This document shows, in pieces, positions 1 to 9,019 of a DNA stretch of 49,288 nucleotides. Every line of letters starts with the position of its first letter. Within the stretch, counting starts at the first letter, position 1. A program made the position numbers and the translations under genes. The notes under the pieces are model-generated. The model had not been told where the DNA came from. It ran no database searches and saw only the letters and a list, made by a program, of their open reading frames with translations. Source of the stretch: an uncultured Pelagibacteraceae bacterium. Its GTDB lineage: Bacteria > Pseudomonadota > Alphaproteobacteria > Pelagibacterales > Pelagibacteraceae. The DNA lies in NCBI GenBank assembly GCA_902552805.1, contig CACDIC010000009.1, positions 1 to 49,288 of the forward strand, written 5' to 3'.

Positions 1-1132
1 TAAACAAGAAGAAGCGGAAGAAAAGTTTAAAGAAAAACAAAAAGATCAAAATATTGATAAAAGTGCGCCTGAGATTTTAGTTGCTGAAAAAATTACTACT
101 AACTCACAGGTATATACTTTGAAAGGTAAAGTTAAAGATCAAAGCAAATTCATTTTAGAAATTGATGGACAGCCATTAGAATTAGATGAAAAAGGAAACT
201 TCATTTTTGAAGGGTTCATTATAGATGAGGATGAAGGAGAAGAGCTTAGTTTAATTGCAACTGACAGATGGAATAATATTTCAGAAAAAATTGTTAAAGT
301 TAATGTTGAAATTAAAAAAACTAAAGTAGTAAAATCTTACGAAAAACTAATGCCTAACAAAATTAATGTTAAGAAAGATGAAAATAAAATAGCATTAGTT
401 ATTGGAATTGAAAAATATGAAAACCTAACAAATTTAGATGCAGTTTATGCCAATAGAGATGCTAAAGCTTTTAAAGCTTATGCAAATAGAGCGTTAGGAA
501 TTCCAACTGAAAATATAAAAGTATTGATAGATCAAGAGGCTAGTCGATCTGACACTCTTAAGGCATTGAAACTATGGTTACCACAAAAAACAAAAGGATC
601 AAAAAAAGATATCTTCATCTTTTTTGCAGGTCATGGTCTAGCTTCAGATGATGGAGAAGATTTGTATGTGTTACCTCAAGATGGTGACTCTATTCTTTTG
701 AAAGATACTGCTATTTCTAGAGCAGAGATGTTTGAGCAAATTCAAAAATTAAATCCTAATTCAGTAACTATGTTTTTTGATACCTGTTACAGTGGTCAAA
801 CTAGAAAAGAAGAAACTTTAATTGCTGGCTTAAGACCAATTAGAATTGTTGCTGAAAAAAGTAAAACACCAAGTAATTTTACAATTTTTTCAGCATCTAA
901 TTTAACTCAAACTTCAGGAAGTATAGAGGAAGCTAAGCATGGAATTTTTTCTTATTATTTAATGAAGGGTCTTGAGGGTAAAGCGGATTTAGACCAAAAT
1001 AAAAAAATTACTAATGGTGAATTAATAGCTTATTTAAAACAAAATGTTTCTGAGGAAGCATTTACTAATAACAGACAGCAAGAGCCAATGTTATCTGGCA
1101 ATCCTGAAAAGGTATTAATTAGTTTCAGATAA
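1..1132 (+). CDS. Caspase-like (peptidase C14) protein, 5' end outside window
   Basis: The frame is open from base 2, so this is the C-terminal part of a larger protein; the TTG at 119 is internal. Visible order: end of a charged coiled coil, an Ig-like segment (visible residues about 20-105), then a caspase p20-like domain with the His of FFAGHGLASDDG (codon 632-634) and the Cys of FFDTCYSGQ (codon 785-787), the expected dyad. Near the end DLDQNKKITNGE has the spacing of an EF-hand calcium loop. The whole visible part closely matches the C-terminus of the next gene, so the two are tandem paralogues. The family cuts after Arg/Lys or Asp depending on subgroup; the substrate here is unknown. 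Export is inferred from the signal peptide of its paralogue. Confidence 0.88.
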   Translation, partial: KQEEAEEKFKEKQKDQNIDKSAPEILVAEKITTNSQVYTLKGKVKDQSKFILEIDGQPLELDEKGNFIFEGFIIDEDEGEELSLIATDRWNNISEKIVKVNVEIKKTKVVKSYEKLMPNKINVKKDENKIALVIGIEKYENLTNLDAVYANRDAKAFKAYANRALGIPTENIKVLIDQEASRSDTLKALKLWLPQKTKGSKKDIFIFFAGHGLASDDGEDLYVLPQDGDSILLKDTAISRAEMFEQIQKLNPNSVTMFFDTCYSGQTRKEETLIAGLRPIRIVAEKSKTPSNFTIFSASNLTQTSGSIEEAKHGIFSYYLMKGLEGKADLDQNKKITNGELIAYLKQNVSEEAFTNNRQQEPMLSGNPEKVLISFR

Positions 1133-1188
1133 ATATTTATTCTAACCACAAGTTTGATTATATGAAGGGCTTTTGATAATATAATTTA

Positions 1189-4100
1189 ATGAGATTTTTA
1201 ATAAACAATTTTTTTTTACTCATTTTTTCTACATTGCTAACTATCAATGCGAATTCAAATGAATCAACCTTAAAGTCTGGATTTGAAATTAATAAAAAGA
1301 AAAAGATTAATTACGTTAATGATAACAATTCAGCCTATTGGCAATTCATGCAATTAAAAATGAATGATTTAAGAGGTGATGGGATAGTTTATTATTTATT
1401 TGATATTAATAGATTTTATAGAGTAAATGAAAATTTTGAGGTTGTTTCAGAGGGTAGTTATTCAGTTAATAGAGACAAAAAATTATATGAATTAATAACT
1501 GAAGATAATCAAAAATTTTTATTTAAGATTTCCTTATCAAGTCAGATAGTCGATATAAAATCTAAATTTTATGACTATAAAGGATTTAGAAGATATCAAT
1601 TTGTATTAGCAGAGACCAACGAACAGGAAAAAATAAGATCTGCAATAAAAAATTTTAAAGAAAATAGATATGCAAAAATTGAAATTGATCCGTCGCAAGC
1701 AAAAAATGTAGAATTAGAATCTGCTTTAGATATTGATAAAAGTGAAAAAGTAAAATTTCTAGAAGGTAATGAAAGTTATTTTTGGGGCTATACATTTTTG
1801 ATAGATGATCTTCGAGGTAATGGAGCTGTTTATTATAAATTTCAAATTGACCATTATCACCGATTAGATAGAAACTTTAATGTTATATCTAAAGGAAGTT
1901 ACAAATTTGATAAAGGGATTTTAAAGTTAACAGAAGACAAACTTAAATTTGATTTTAAAATTTCAATTCTTAATAAAGTAGTTGATATACAATCAAAGTT
2001 TTATGATTACAAAGGTTTCAAGAGATATCGTATTTTAGAAGCAACAAAAAAACAAAAGAAACTGGTGAGTAAATCTACAATTAATTTTGGTAAAAATAGA
2101 TATGCCGGTTATAGCGAAAGTGATGAAAATTTAGATAAATTATGGAAGATAATTTTAGAAAATAAAGATATTAAAAAAAAATATCTCAAATATACAAAAA
2201 CAACAACCAAACTAGGTTATGACAAAAAAAAGAAATATCCTAAATTTAAAGGTGACAAAATTAAGACCATGGGTCTTGCAGTTTTTATCGATTACAAAAA
2301 AGAATTATCAAAATTAACAAAAGATAAAAATTTAAAAGAGATTTCACCATTTGCATGGGGGTGGGCATACTCCACGAAAGATGAAACAGCTACAACAGAA
2401 ATTAATGCAATAAAAAGATGTTACGATGATGTTGCGAAGAAAAAAATGAATATGATGGATAAAAAATGTGTAGTTGTTGATGTCAGACGATTTACTGACG
2501 ACCACCAATATCCAATGATTTGGAAAAATATGTTGAGAGTTGCCAAAAAAAACAGAATTCTACTAGCAAAAGAATCTGAAAAAACAGAACAACAACTCGC
2601 TGAAGAAAAGAAAAAAAAAGAGGCGAACGAAAAAAAGAGAAAAGAATTACTTATAGCTCAAAAAAAAGCTGAGGAAGAAAGGAAGAAACAAGAATTACTT
2701 TTAGCAAAAAAAAAGAAAGAGGAGGAAAAAAGAAAAAAAGAGCTTTTATTAGCTCAAAAAAAAGCTGAGGAAGAAAGAAAAAAAGAAGAAGAACTTTTAG
2801 CTAAAAAAAAAGATGAAGATGACACAAAAAAACAAGAATTAGTATTAGCTCAAAAAAAAGCTGAGGAAGAAAAGAAGAAACAAGAATTACTTCTTGCACA
2901 AAAAAAAGCTGAAGAGGAACGAAAAAAAGAAGAAGAACTTCTAGCCAAAAAAAAAGCTGAGGAAGAAAAGAAGAAACAAGAATTACTTCTCGCACAAAAA
3001 AAAGCTGATGAAGAAAAAAAACAAGAGGAATTAATAGCCAAACTTAAAGAACAAGAAAAGAAAAAACTAAATGAACTAGAGCTTGCTCAAAAAGAGGCAG
3101 AAAAAGCATTTGAAGAAAAGAAAAAGAAATTAAACGTTGATAAAGAGTCGCCAGAAATACTTGTTGCTGAAACAATAACAGTTACTAGTCAAGCTTATAA
3201 GCTCAAAGGTAAAATAAAAGATAAAAGTGATTTCTTTTTGGAAGTTGACGGACAACCAATTCAAGTAAACGAACAAGGAGAATTCATATTTGAGGGTTTT
3301 ATCATTAATACAAATCAGGGTGAGGAACTAACTTTAGTAGCGGTTGATAGATGGAACAATTCTTCTGAAAAAAGTGTAAAAATTAATGTCGAATTAAAAG
3401 AAATGAAAGTAGCAAAAGGCTATGAAAAATTACTTCCGAATAAAATTAAGGTAAATAAAGATAAGAATAAGATCGCTATTATTATTGGTGTTGAGAAATA
3501 TGAATATCTAACAAATTTAGATGCAGCATTTGCTAATCGAGACGCTAATGCTTTTAGGGAATACGCTGTAAGAGCTTTAGGTGTTGATCCATCAAATATT
3601 AATCTACTAGTCGATAAAGATGCGAATAGACCTAAAATTTTGAAAGCTCTAAAACTTTGGTTACCAAAAATTGGTGGAGAGAATAGGGATATATATTTAT
3701 TTTTTGCTGGTCATGGTCTAGCATCAGACGATGGAAAAAATCTTTACATCTTACCTCAAGATGGTGATGCAAGTTTATTAGAAGATACAGCAATTACGAG
3801 AAGTGAAATTATAAAATTACTACAAAAAACAAATCCTAAATCGGTAACAATGTTTTTTGATACTTGTTATAGTGGTCAAACTAGAAATGAAGAAACATTA
3901 GTAGCAAGTTTAAGGCCTGTAAGAATAGTGGCTGATGACCAAGAAATTCCAAATAATTTTACAATTTTTACCGCTTCAGCAAATGATCAAACATCAGGAA
4001 GTATTGAGGAAGCAAAACATGGAATGTTCTCTTATTATTTGATGAAAGGAATGGAAGGGGCAGCAGATCAAAATAATGATAATAAGATCAGCAATGGTGA

Positions 4101-4212
4101 GTTAATTGCCTATGTTCAAGAGAATGTAAGTAAAGTTGCTTTTTCACAAAACAGAGAACAGGATCCAAATATGTCTGGTGATAAGGATAAAATATTATTT
4201 TCTTATAAATAA
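1189..4212 (+). CDS. Exported caspase-like protein with duplicated N-terminal domain and long coiled coil
   Basis: A 1007-residue protein beginning with a signal peptide (MRFLINNFFLLIFSTLL). Two copies of a domain of about 95 residues follow (about 50-145 and 195-285), both with a DLRGxGxVYY block and an SKFYDYKGF block. Residues about 345-450 hold an AWGWAYS...C...CVVV stretch that weakly recalls DUF4189. Residues about 460-650 are a Lys/Glu coiled coil with repeats of LLLAQKKAEEEKKKQE. Then come an Ig-like segment (about 655-740) and a caspase domain with dyad His842 (FFAGHGLASDDG) and Cys893 (FFDTCYSGQ). DQNNDNKISNGE near the end fits an EF-hand loop. It lies 56 bp after its paralogue and its stop is 4 bp from the stop of the convergent operon. 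Probably periplasmic or surface located; function not known. Confidence 0.88.
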   Translation: MRFLINNFFLLIFSTLLTINANSNESTLKSGFEINKKKKINYVNDNNSAYWQFMQLKMNDLRGDGIVYYLFDINRFYRVNENFEVVSEGSYSVNRDKKLYELITEDNQKFLFKISLSSQIVDIKSKFYDYKGFRRYQFVLAETNEQEKIRSAIKNFKENRYAKIEIDPSQAKNVELESALDIDKSEKVKFLEGNESYFWGYTFLIDDLRGNGAVYYKFQIDHYHRLDRNFNVISKGSYKFDKGILKLTEDKLKFDFKISILNKVVDIQSKFYDYKGFKRYRILEATKKQKKLVSKSTINFGKNRYAGYSESDENLDKLWKIILENKDIKKKYLKYTKTTTKLGYDKKKKYPKFKGDKIKTMGLAVFIDYKKELSKLTKDKNLKEISPFAWGWAYSTKDETATTEINAIKRCYDDVAKKKMNMMDKKCVVVDVRRFTDDHQYPMIWKNMLRVAKKNRILLAKESEKTEQQLAEEKKKKEANEKKRKELLIAQKKAEEERKKQELLLAKKKKEEEKRKKELLLAQKKAEEERKKEEELLAKKKDEDDTKKQELVLAQKKAEEEKKKQELLLAQKKAEEERKKEEELLAKKKAEEEKKKQELLLAQKKADEEKKQEELIAKLKEQEKKKLNELELAQKEAEKAFEEKKKKLNVDKESPEILVAETITVTSQAYKLKGKIKDKSDFFLEVDGQPIQVNEQGEFIFEGFIINTNQGEELTLVAVDRWNNSSEKSVKINVELKEMKVAKGYEKLLPNKIKVNKDKNKIAIIIGVEKYEYLTNLDAAFANRDANAFREYAVRALGVDPSNINLLVDKDANRPKILKALKLWLPKIGGENRDIYLFFAGHGLASDDGKNLYILPQDGDASLLEDTAITRSEIIKLLQKTNPKSVTMFFDTCYSGQTRNEETLVASLRPVRIVADDQEIPNNFTIFTASANDQTSGSIEEAKHGMFSYYLMKGMEGAADQNNDNKISNGELIAYVQENVSKVAFSQNREQDPNMSGDKDKILFSYK
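2650..3060 (+). repeat. Tandem codon repeats encoding a Lys/Glu coiled coil
   Basis: Imperfect units of about 45-50 bp built around GCTCAAAAAAAAGCTGAGGA recur inside the caspase-like gene. They encode A(Q/K)KKAEEE(K/R)KKxELL heptad-type repeats. Long A runs (7-9) in each unit make slippage or unequal recombination likely, so copy number probably differs between strains. Confidence 0.8.
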
Positions 4213-4216
4213 TTAT

Positions 4217-5776
4217 TTAAGCTCCAGCAAAATCAACTACATAAGCCTCAAGCTCTTTAAAGGTATCTGTATTTTTGATTGCTATTAAAGACTCTTTAAT
4301 CTCTTTTGAATTTTCTAATCGATTAATAAATGCTTTGTATAGATTCCCTACGGGATATTGCAACAAAATAAAACTTCTGTATTTACCATTATCCATTTTA
4401 AACATTTTTGTTTTTGTTATTTCAAAACCACTTATAGTTACTTCTTTGACAACTAAAGTTGAAACTCTTTCCATTTCAGATTTTGTTTTTATATCTTCTC
4501 CAATACCAGCTTGAATAACTGTTTCATTCACTTTTGTGTTTAGTCTTGTTTCAAGTTTTTTACCTAGTTCTCTTAAAGCTGCGTTAGTTGCAGAATCAAT
4601 TGAGCCTTGTAGAGTATCAACAACTGCTGTACCTCTGACATAAATTACTTTTTCATTCGCTCTAGGCATCATGATAAACCATTCAGGTATAGACTCTTGT
4701 ATTTCTTTTTCCTCTTGAGCTTTAATTTTTTTGATTTCTTCAAGCTGACTATTTAATGCTTTAATAAATTCATCTTCATTATTAACTACATATTCTGAAA
4801 TTGGTGTTTCACCTAACTCTAATATTTCTCTTCTAACCACTTGAATCACCTCTTGTCTGTCACCTTCAAGTTTTTCAGCAGCTTTTTTGTTTTCTGCTTC
4901 TATTCTTAATTGTTCTAATTGTTTACCTAAAGCTTGAATATTTGCATCATCAGCAAACTCACTATTTCGTGTCACAGGTTTCGCACCTAGTGCAATAATT
5001 TCATTTTCTATTTCTTCTTTTAATGCTTTTAATCTTTCTTCTTTTTCTTTTTCAGCTTTCGCCTTTTTAAGTTCATCATATTTATCTTTTAAGGCTTTTA
5101 TTTTTGCTTTTTTAACTTCTTCAAGTTGACTCTGAAGTGCTTGAATTTCTTCATCATCAGCAAATTCACTTTTTTTTGTTACAGGTTCAACTCCAAGAGC
5201 AATTATTTGATCTTCAATTTCTTTTTTTAAAGCCTGTCTTTTATTTTCTTTGGCATCCTTTTTTTGTTTTTCTGTAGTTTCTTTTTCTTTTTTTGCTTTT
5301 AATTTTTTAATTTCTTTTAATTGACTTTCAAGAGCCTGAATTTCCTCATCATCAGCAAATTCTTTTTCTTTCTTTTGTGTAACTGGCTCAAATCCAAGAG
5401 CAGTAATTTCATCTTCAATTTCTTTTTTTAAAGCTTGTCTTTTATTTTCTTTTGCATCTTTTTTTTGTTGTTCAGCAGATTTCTTATTTTTTTCTTCTTG
5501 AGCTTTAGTTAATTCATTAAGCTGTTCTTTCAAGGCAATGATATATTTTTTATCAGATTGAACCAGTTTTCTTTTTACCGGTTCGCTATCTAAATTATAT
5601 ATCTTTATTTTTAAGTCTTTGATGACTGCTTTTTCAGCAGTATGTTCATCTGCCATAACGTTTGTAAAAATACTAAACGCACTCAGTGCTCCATGGCTGT
5701 AAGATTTTGTTTGGAAAAAAGTATTTATTATTAAAATTAAAAATAAATATAATAATGTTTTTTTTAAGTCTTTCAT
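4217..5776 (-). CDS. LPP20-like exported protein with five internal repeats
   Basis: A 519-residue protein with an N-terminal signal or anchor segment (about 6-28). Residues 51-354 carry five copies of a unit with consensus LGxxPVTxxxEFADDxxIQAL followed by a QLEExKK coiled-coil tail (about 51-92, 116-160, 185-225, 252-292, 312-354; the first and last are the most diverged). Residues about 362-480 (IPEWF...RGTAVVDTLQGSIDSATNAA) resemble the LPP20/LPP20-like lipoprotein fold, although I see no lipobox cysteine. It is the last gene of a minus-strand operon, with its start overlapping the stop of the DUF4384-like gene. The repeat unit is not one I recognise; a structural, surface-binding role is only a guess. 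Confidence 0.78.
   Translation of the reverse strand: MKDLKKTLLYLFLILIINTFFQTKSYSHGALSAFSIFTNVMADEHTAEKAVIKDLKIKIYNLDSEPVKRKLVQSDKKYIIALKEQLNELTKAQEEKNKKSAEQQKKDAKENKRQALKKEIEDEITALGFEPVTQKKEKEFADDEEIQALESQLKEIKKLKAKKEKETTEKQKKDAKENKRQALKKEIEDQIIALGVEPVTKKSEFADDEEIQALQSQLEEVKKAKIKALKDKYDELKKAKAEKEKEERLKALKEEIENEIIALGAKPVTRNSEFADDANIQALGKQLEQLRIEAENKKAAEKLEGDRQEVIQVVRREILELGETPISEYVVNNEDEFIKALNSQLEEIKKIKAQEEKEIQESIPEWFIMMPRANEKVIYVRGTAVVDTLQGSIDSATNAALRELGKKLETRLNTKVNETVIQAGIGEDIKTKSEMERVSTLVVKEVTISGFEITKTKMFKMDNGKYRSFILLQYPVGNLYKAFINRLENSKEIKESLIAIKNTDTFKELEAYVVDFAGA
4715..5626 (-). repeat. Five-copy protein repeat (LGxxPVT...EFADDxxIQALxxQLEE)
   Basis: Codons for residues 51-354 of the LPP20-like protein form five units spaced about 60-70 residues apart. 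The three central units share EFADD followed by IQALxxQL almost unchanged; the outer two keep the PV/PI and AL..QLEE positions. Coiled-coil linkers vary in length between units. Confidence 0.8.
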
Positions 5777-6570
5777 TATTTGTAAATTGTATATCCTTTA
5801 TACTTATATATTATAAATTTTTCCTTTATATAAGCATTTTTTAAGTCTTCAAATTTTGTATATTTATCAAGCCAATTTATCTCTTTTTCAGACCCTATTA
5901 TGAACAAATATTCATCTGCATTTTTTTTATTTAAGTTTTGAGGAAACTCAATTTTGAATTTACCTTTTCTTGGAATTGATAAATTATCTATATCTACAAA
6001 GTTTTTATTATCAAATTTATTTGGAAATATTTTAATAACTTGGTAGTTTTTTTCTTCATAAGGTAATATTTGAAATATACTGACATACAAAGGTCTATTC
6101 AATACCAAATCAATTTTAAGCTCATCTCCTTCTTTAAAATTTTTTTCATTTAATTTGACATTAAAATCAAAACTATTATCTAAAGTTTTTGTAATTTTAA
6201 TTACTTCTGCCTGAATCTTGATAGTACAGATATAACTTTGTTCATCTGCACCTTCTATTTTTTGAATTGAAATATCTTTTTTAAGCTCTTGTAAATTTGT
6301 TATTTCACTGTCAAATGAACTTAAGAAAAATTGATTTCTTTCACAAGATGTTTCTCCATCAACATCTGAACACATTTCAATTTCATCTGATGATATTCTT
6401 TGTCCTGAAACTTTTTCTAATGCTTTTAATTTTGCCCTCTGTTTAGCAAGTGTACAGCCCTCATTCTCACTCATGTTACCACTATAGATATATTTTCCCT
6501 CAGATATTACCACTTCAGCCATTGCTGAAAAATTAAGAAGTAAGAAAATTATAATTAAACGTTTCATCAA
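5776..6570 (-). CDS. Exported DUF4384-like protein
   Basis: A 264-residue protein with a cleavable signal peptide (MMKRLIIIFLLLNFSAMA). The first half (about 20-125) has an E(Q)RAKLKALEKVSGQRI-type helix and several cysteines (CTLAKQ, EMCSD, SCERN, YICTI), which would suit disulfides in the periplasm. Residues about 135-250 match the pattern of DUF4384, a beta domain often found fused or adjacent to bacterial caspase-like and S1 proteases (FKEGDELKIDLVLNRPLYV; the FPN motif; EYLFIIGSEKEI). It sits between the protease-TPR gene and the LPP20-like gene and overlaps both by a few bases, so co-translation is likely. Its position opposite two caspase genes fits that association. Confidence 0.75.
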   Translation of the reverse strand: MMKRLIIIFLLLNFSAMAEVVISEGKYIYSGNMSENEGCTLAKQRAKLKALEKVSGQRISSDEIEMCSDVDGETSCERNQFFLSSFDSEITNLQELKKDISIQKIEGADEQSYICTIKIQAEVIKITKTLDNSFDFNVKLNEKNFKEGDELKIDLVLNRPLYVSIFQILPYEEKNYQVIKIFPNKFDNKNFVDIDNLSIPRKGKFKIEFPQNLNKKNADEYLFIIGSEKEINWLDKYTKFEDLKNAYIKEKFIIYKYKGYTIYK

Positions 6571-8063
6571 TCTGAGACTGCTATGAGGGCCACACTAGGT
6601 AACATTTTTTCATAAAGAGTAGATTTATCAAATTTTGCTGATTGAGGTAAGACTTTATTATCATATGGAAATATTTTTTTAATCATATTACTTTTTATCG
6701 CAAAACCCATGTCAGACGGGATTTGACCAGTGGTCATTAAAACTCCTAATTTATCTAATGTAGCAAAACTAACACCGACCAATTTACCCTCTAAATTAAA
6801 AATAGGGCCACCACTATTACCTTGATTAATGGCTGCAGTGGTAAGCATTATACCAGTTTCATCATCAAAAATCTTACTTATAATACCTTGAGTAATTGTT
6901 GGTTGATCAAAAGTTATGCCTATACCTGGAAACCCAATACTTATTACATCAGCTCCTATTTTAGGTTCAGCAAAATTTTTACTATCAATAGCAAATTTTT
7001 TTGGATATGGATTTTTCAATTTTAAAATTGCAAGATCGTAGTCTTTTGAATAATCAGCAATACTTGCTTCACTCACTATACCAGTTCCATTTCTAACAGC
7101 AATTTTTTTTGCATTCTCAACAACATGATAATTTGTAATTACAAACTTACCATTTCCAACTACAAACCCACTTCCGATACCGCTTGGAGCAAAAACAAAA
7201 TCCTCATAATCTGGTTTAACTTTTTTCTCATCATAGTTTTCAATTTCTTTTTGTCTGTATTTTCTAATTTTTTTCTCTTCAGCTTTTTCAATTACCACTG
7301 GTTCATCAAAATAAAAGGGATCAACTGATAATATCCAAGATTTAGTTGATAGTATCTTTTTTTTATCTTTGTTAAGTTTATGAAATTTATAAACTTTGAG
7401 CTTAGCTTGTATTGCTTTTTCTTTTTCACCTTTAAATAAATATAAACCAGCTATTTGATCTAAAACTCTAATATGATTTGGGTTTCTTTTTAGATAATTT
7501 TCTAAAATATTAACAGCAGCATCAATGTCATTAAATGCAAAGTAATAATCTGAAATTGCTAAAGAAACTGCTGCGGTTTTTTGGTTATCATATAAATCTT
7601 GTAATATTTCAATAGCTTGCTGTCCTTCACCAATTCTAGTGAGTGCAGTAGCTAATATGATTTTTGGTCTTATTAAATCTGGATTTATTGAAATTGCTTG
7701 CTTTGATAATTTTATAGATTGATCAATTTTCCCTTGAATTAATTTTACTTCGGCTAACCCCACTAGACTTAAAGATTCAACATACTTATTAGTTGTAAAA
7801 AAAGCTTTTTCATAAAATTCTTCTGCTTTAATAGTTTGATTGATTTTTAGATAAATATCACCATACAAGATGTAAACTTTATCTTGCTGAGTATCGTTTC
7901 CTACCTCAACTTTCTTTAATAGATTAATTGCTGATTTTAAATCATTTCTATTAATTTCAGCTCTTATTTCATCAATTTTAAAGTCAAAAGTGTCTGCTAA
8001 AATTATGTTAATTTGAAAAAAAAAGATTAAAAAAAGATTTATGATAAAATTTCTTTTAAACAT
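6567..8063 (-). CDS. Exported TPR plus trypsin-like (S1C) serine protease
   Basis: A 498-residue protein with a signal peptide (MFKRNFIINLFLIFFFQ). Residues about 30-235 are tetratricopeptide-like helical repeats. Residues about 290-470 are a chymotrypsin-fold protease with a complete triad: His in ITNYHVVENA, Asp in DYDLAILKL, Ser in NQGNSGGPIF. No PDZ domain follows, unlike DegP/DegS; the protease ends about 30 residues before the C-terminus. It is the first gene of the operon that runs into the DUF4384-like and LPP20-like genes. The TPR half probably recruits partners or substrate. Assignment to S1C/HtrA-like proteases is firm; substrate is unknown. Confidence 0.88.
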   Translation of the reverse strand: MFKRNFIINLFLIFFFQINIILADTFDFKIDEIRAEINRNDLKSAINLLKKVEVGNDTQQDKVYILYGDIYLKINQTIKAEEFYEKAFFTTNKYVESLSLVGLAEVKLIQGKIDQSIKLSKQAISINPDLIRPKIILATALTRIGEGQQAIEILQDLYDNQKTAAVSLAISDYYFAFNDIDAAVNILENYLKRNPNHIRVLDQIAGLYLFKGEKEKAIQAKLKVYKFHKLNKDKKKILSTKSWILSVDPFYFDEPVVIEKAEEKKIRKYRQKEIENYDEKKVKPDYEDFVFAPSGIGSGFVVGNGKFVITNYHVVENAKKIAVRNGTGIVSEASIADYSKDYDLAILKLKNPYPKKFAIDSKNFAEPKIGADVISIGFPGIGITFDQPTITQGIISKIFDDETGIMLTTAAINQGNSGGPIFNLEGKLVGVSFATLDKLGVLMTTGQIPSDMGFAIKSNMIKKIFPYDNKVLPQSAKFDKSTLYEKMLPSVALIAVSD

Positions 8064-8140
8064 AGTTTATTTTAAGTATTTATAATCAAATTATCAATAT
8101 ATAGTCTCATTTAACTTAAATTTAATTCTTAAAATTTTCA

Positions 8141-9019
8141 ATGAACAAAGATTTTAATAGAGGATTATTGTTAACTTCATTGGGTTCCTTTTGGTGGGGA
8201 TTTATTGGAGTTATATATTTTGAGTCAGTTTCCTTTATTGGCCATACTGAATTAGTTGTCCATAGATGTTTATGGACAGCAATAATGTTGATTTTTACCA
8301 CTACATTTTTATCTAAGTGGAAAATTTTTTATAAAAAAATTAAAGATAAAAAAAAATTAATTGCATTATTTTTGTCTGGTTTTTTAATTTTTGTTAATTG
8401 GTCAATATGGATTTATGCCGTTGCATCGGAGAGAATTATTGATGCTAGTTTTGGTTATTTTATAATGCCAATAATTAGTGTTCTTCTAGGATATATTTTT
8501 TTTAAAGAAGAACTTAATAAGAAAAGAATTTTTTCAATTATTTTAGTTTTTATATCAATATTAATTTTAATCTTTTTTAATCTTAAATCTTTGCCATGGG
8601 TTGGTCTTATTGTAGCTTTTAGCTGGGCCTTTTATAATTTAGTAAGAAAAAAAATTGAAATTGATACCGATATTGGATTGTTAATTGAAAGTTTATATAT
8701 TTTCCCTTTTGCTTTAATCGCATTTTATATAATTACAAATAATGGTCTAAACGACTTTAATTTAAGCAATCCAGGATTAAGTCTATATTTACTTTTAGCT
8801 GGTCCAATGACAGTGATTCCTTTGTTTCTCTATGTAAGAGGGGTTGAGTTGATTGGATTAGGTCCAACAGGAATGATATTTTATATTACGCCGACTTTAC
8901 AATTCATTTTAGGTTATTTTTATTATGGTGAGGATTTTTCATTAGTTAAATTTCTAAGTTTTATTATTATTTGGATTGCTGTAATTATATATTTAAATGA
9001 CTTATATGAAAAAAATTAA
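8141..9019 (+). CDS. rarD: RarD-family EamA transporter
   Basis: A 292-residue integral membrane protein with about ten hydrophobic segments and the drug/metabolite-transporter (EamA) duplication. The start NRGLLLTSLGSFWWGFIGVI, the HTELVVHRCLWT loop and the late GPTGMIFYITPTLQF segment are typical of RarD (about 296 residues in E. coli). RarD was named for a chloramphenicol-sensitivity phenotype, but its natural substrate is uncertain. It is divergent from the protease operon (77 bp between starts) and overlaps the lytic transglycosylase gene, so it probably heads the plus-strand cell-wall operon. Confidence 0.85.
   Translation: MNKDFNRGLLLTSLGSFWWGFIGVIYFESVSFIGHTELVVHRCLWTAIMLIFTTTFLSKWKIFYKKIKDKKKLIALFLSGFLIFVNWSIWIYAVASERIIDASFGYFIMPIISVLLGYIFFKEELNKKRIFSIILVFISILILIFFNLKSLPWVGLIVAFSWAFYNLVRKKIEIDTDIGLLIESLYIFPFALIAFYIITNNGLNDFNLSNPGLSLYLLLAGPMTVIPLFLYVRGVELIGLGPTGMIFYITPTLQFILGYFYYGEDFSLVKFLSFIIIWIAVIIYLNDLYEKN

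Noticed and set aside
2801-3041. Two minus-strand frames inside the coiled-coil repeats
   Set aside because: They are low-complexity Phe/Leu/Ser shadows of A-rich Lys/Glu codons in the caspase gene.
1189-8063. CRISPR array or prophage in the repeat-rich start region
   Set aside because: The repeats are in-frame protein repeats without spacers, and no phage structural genes are present.
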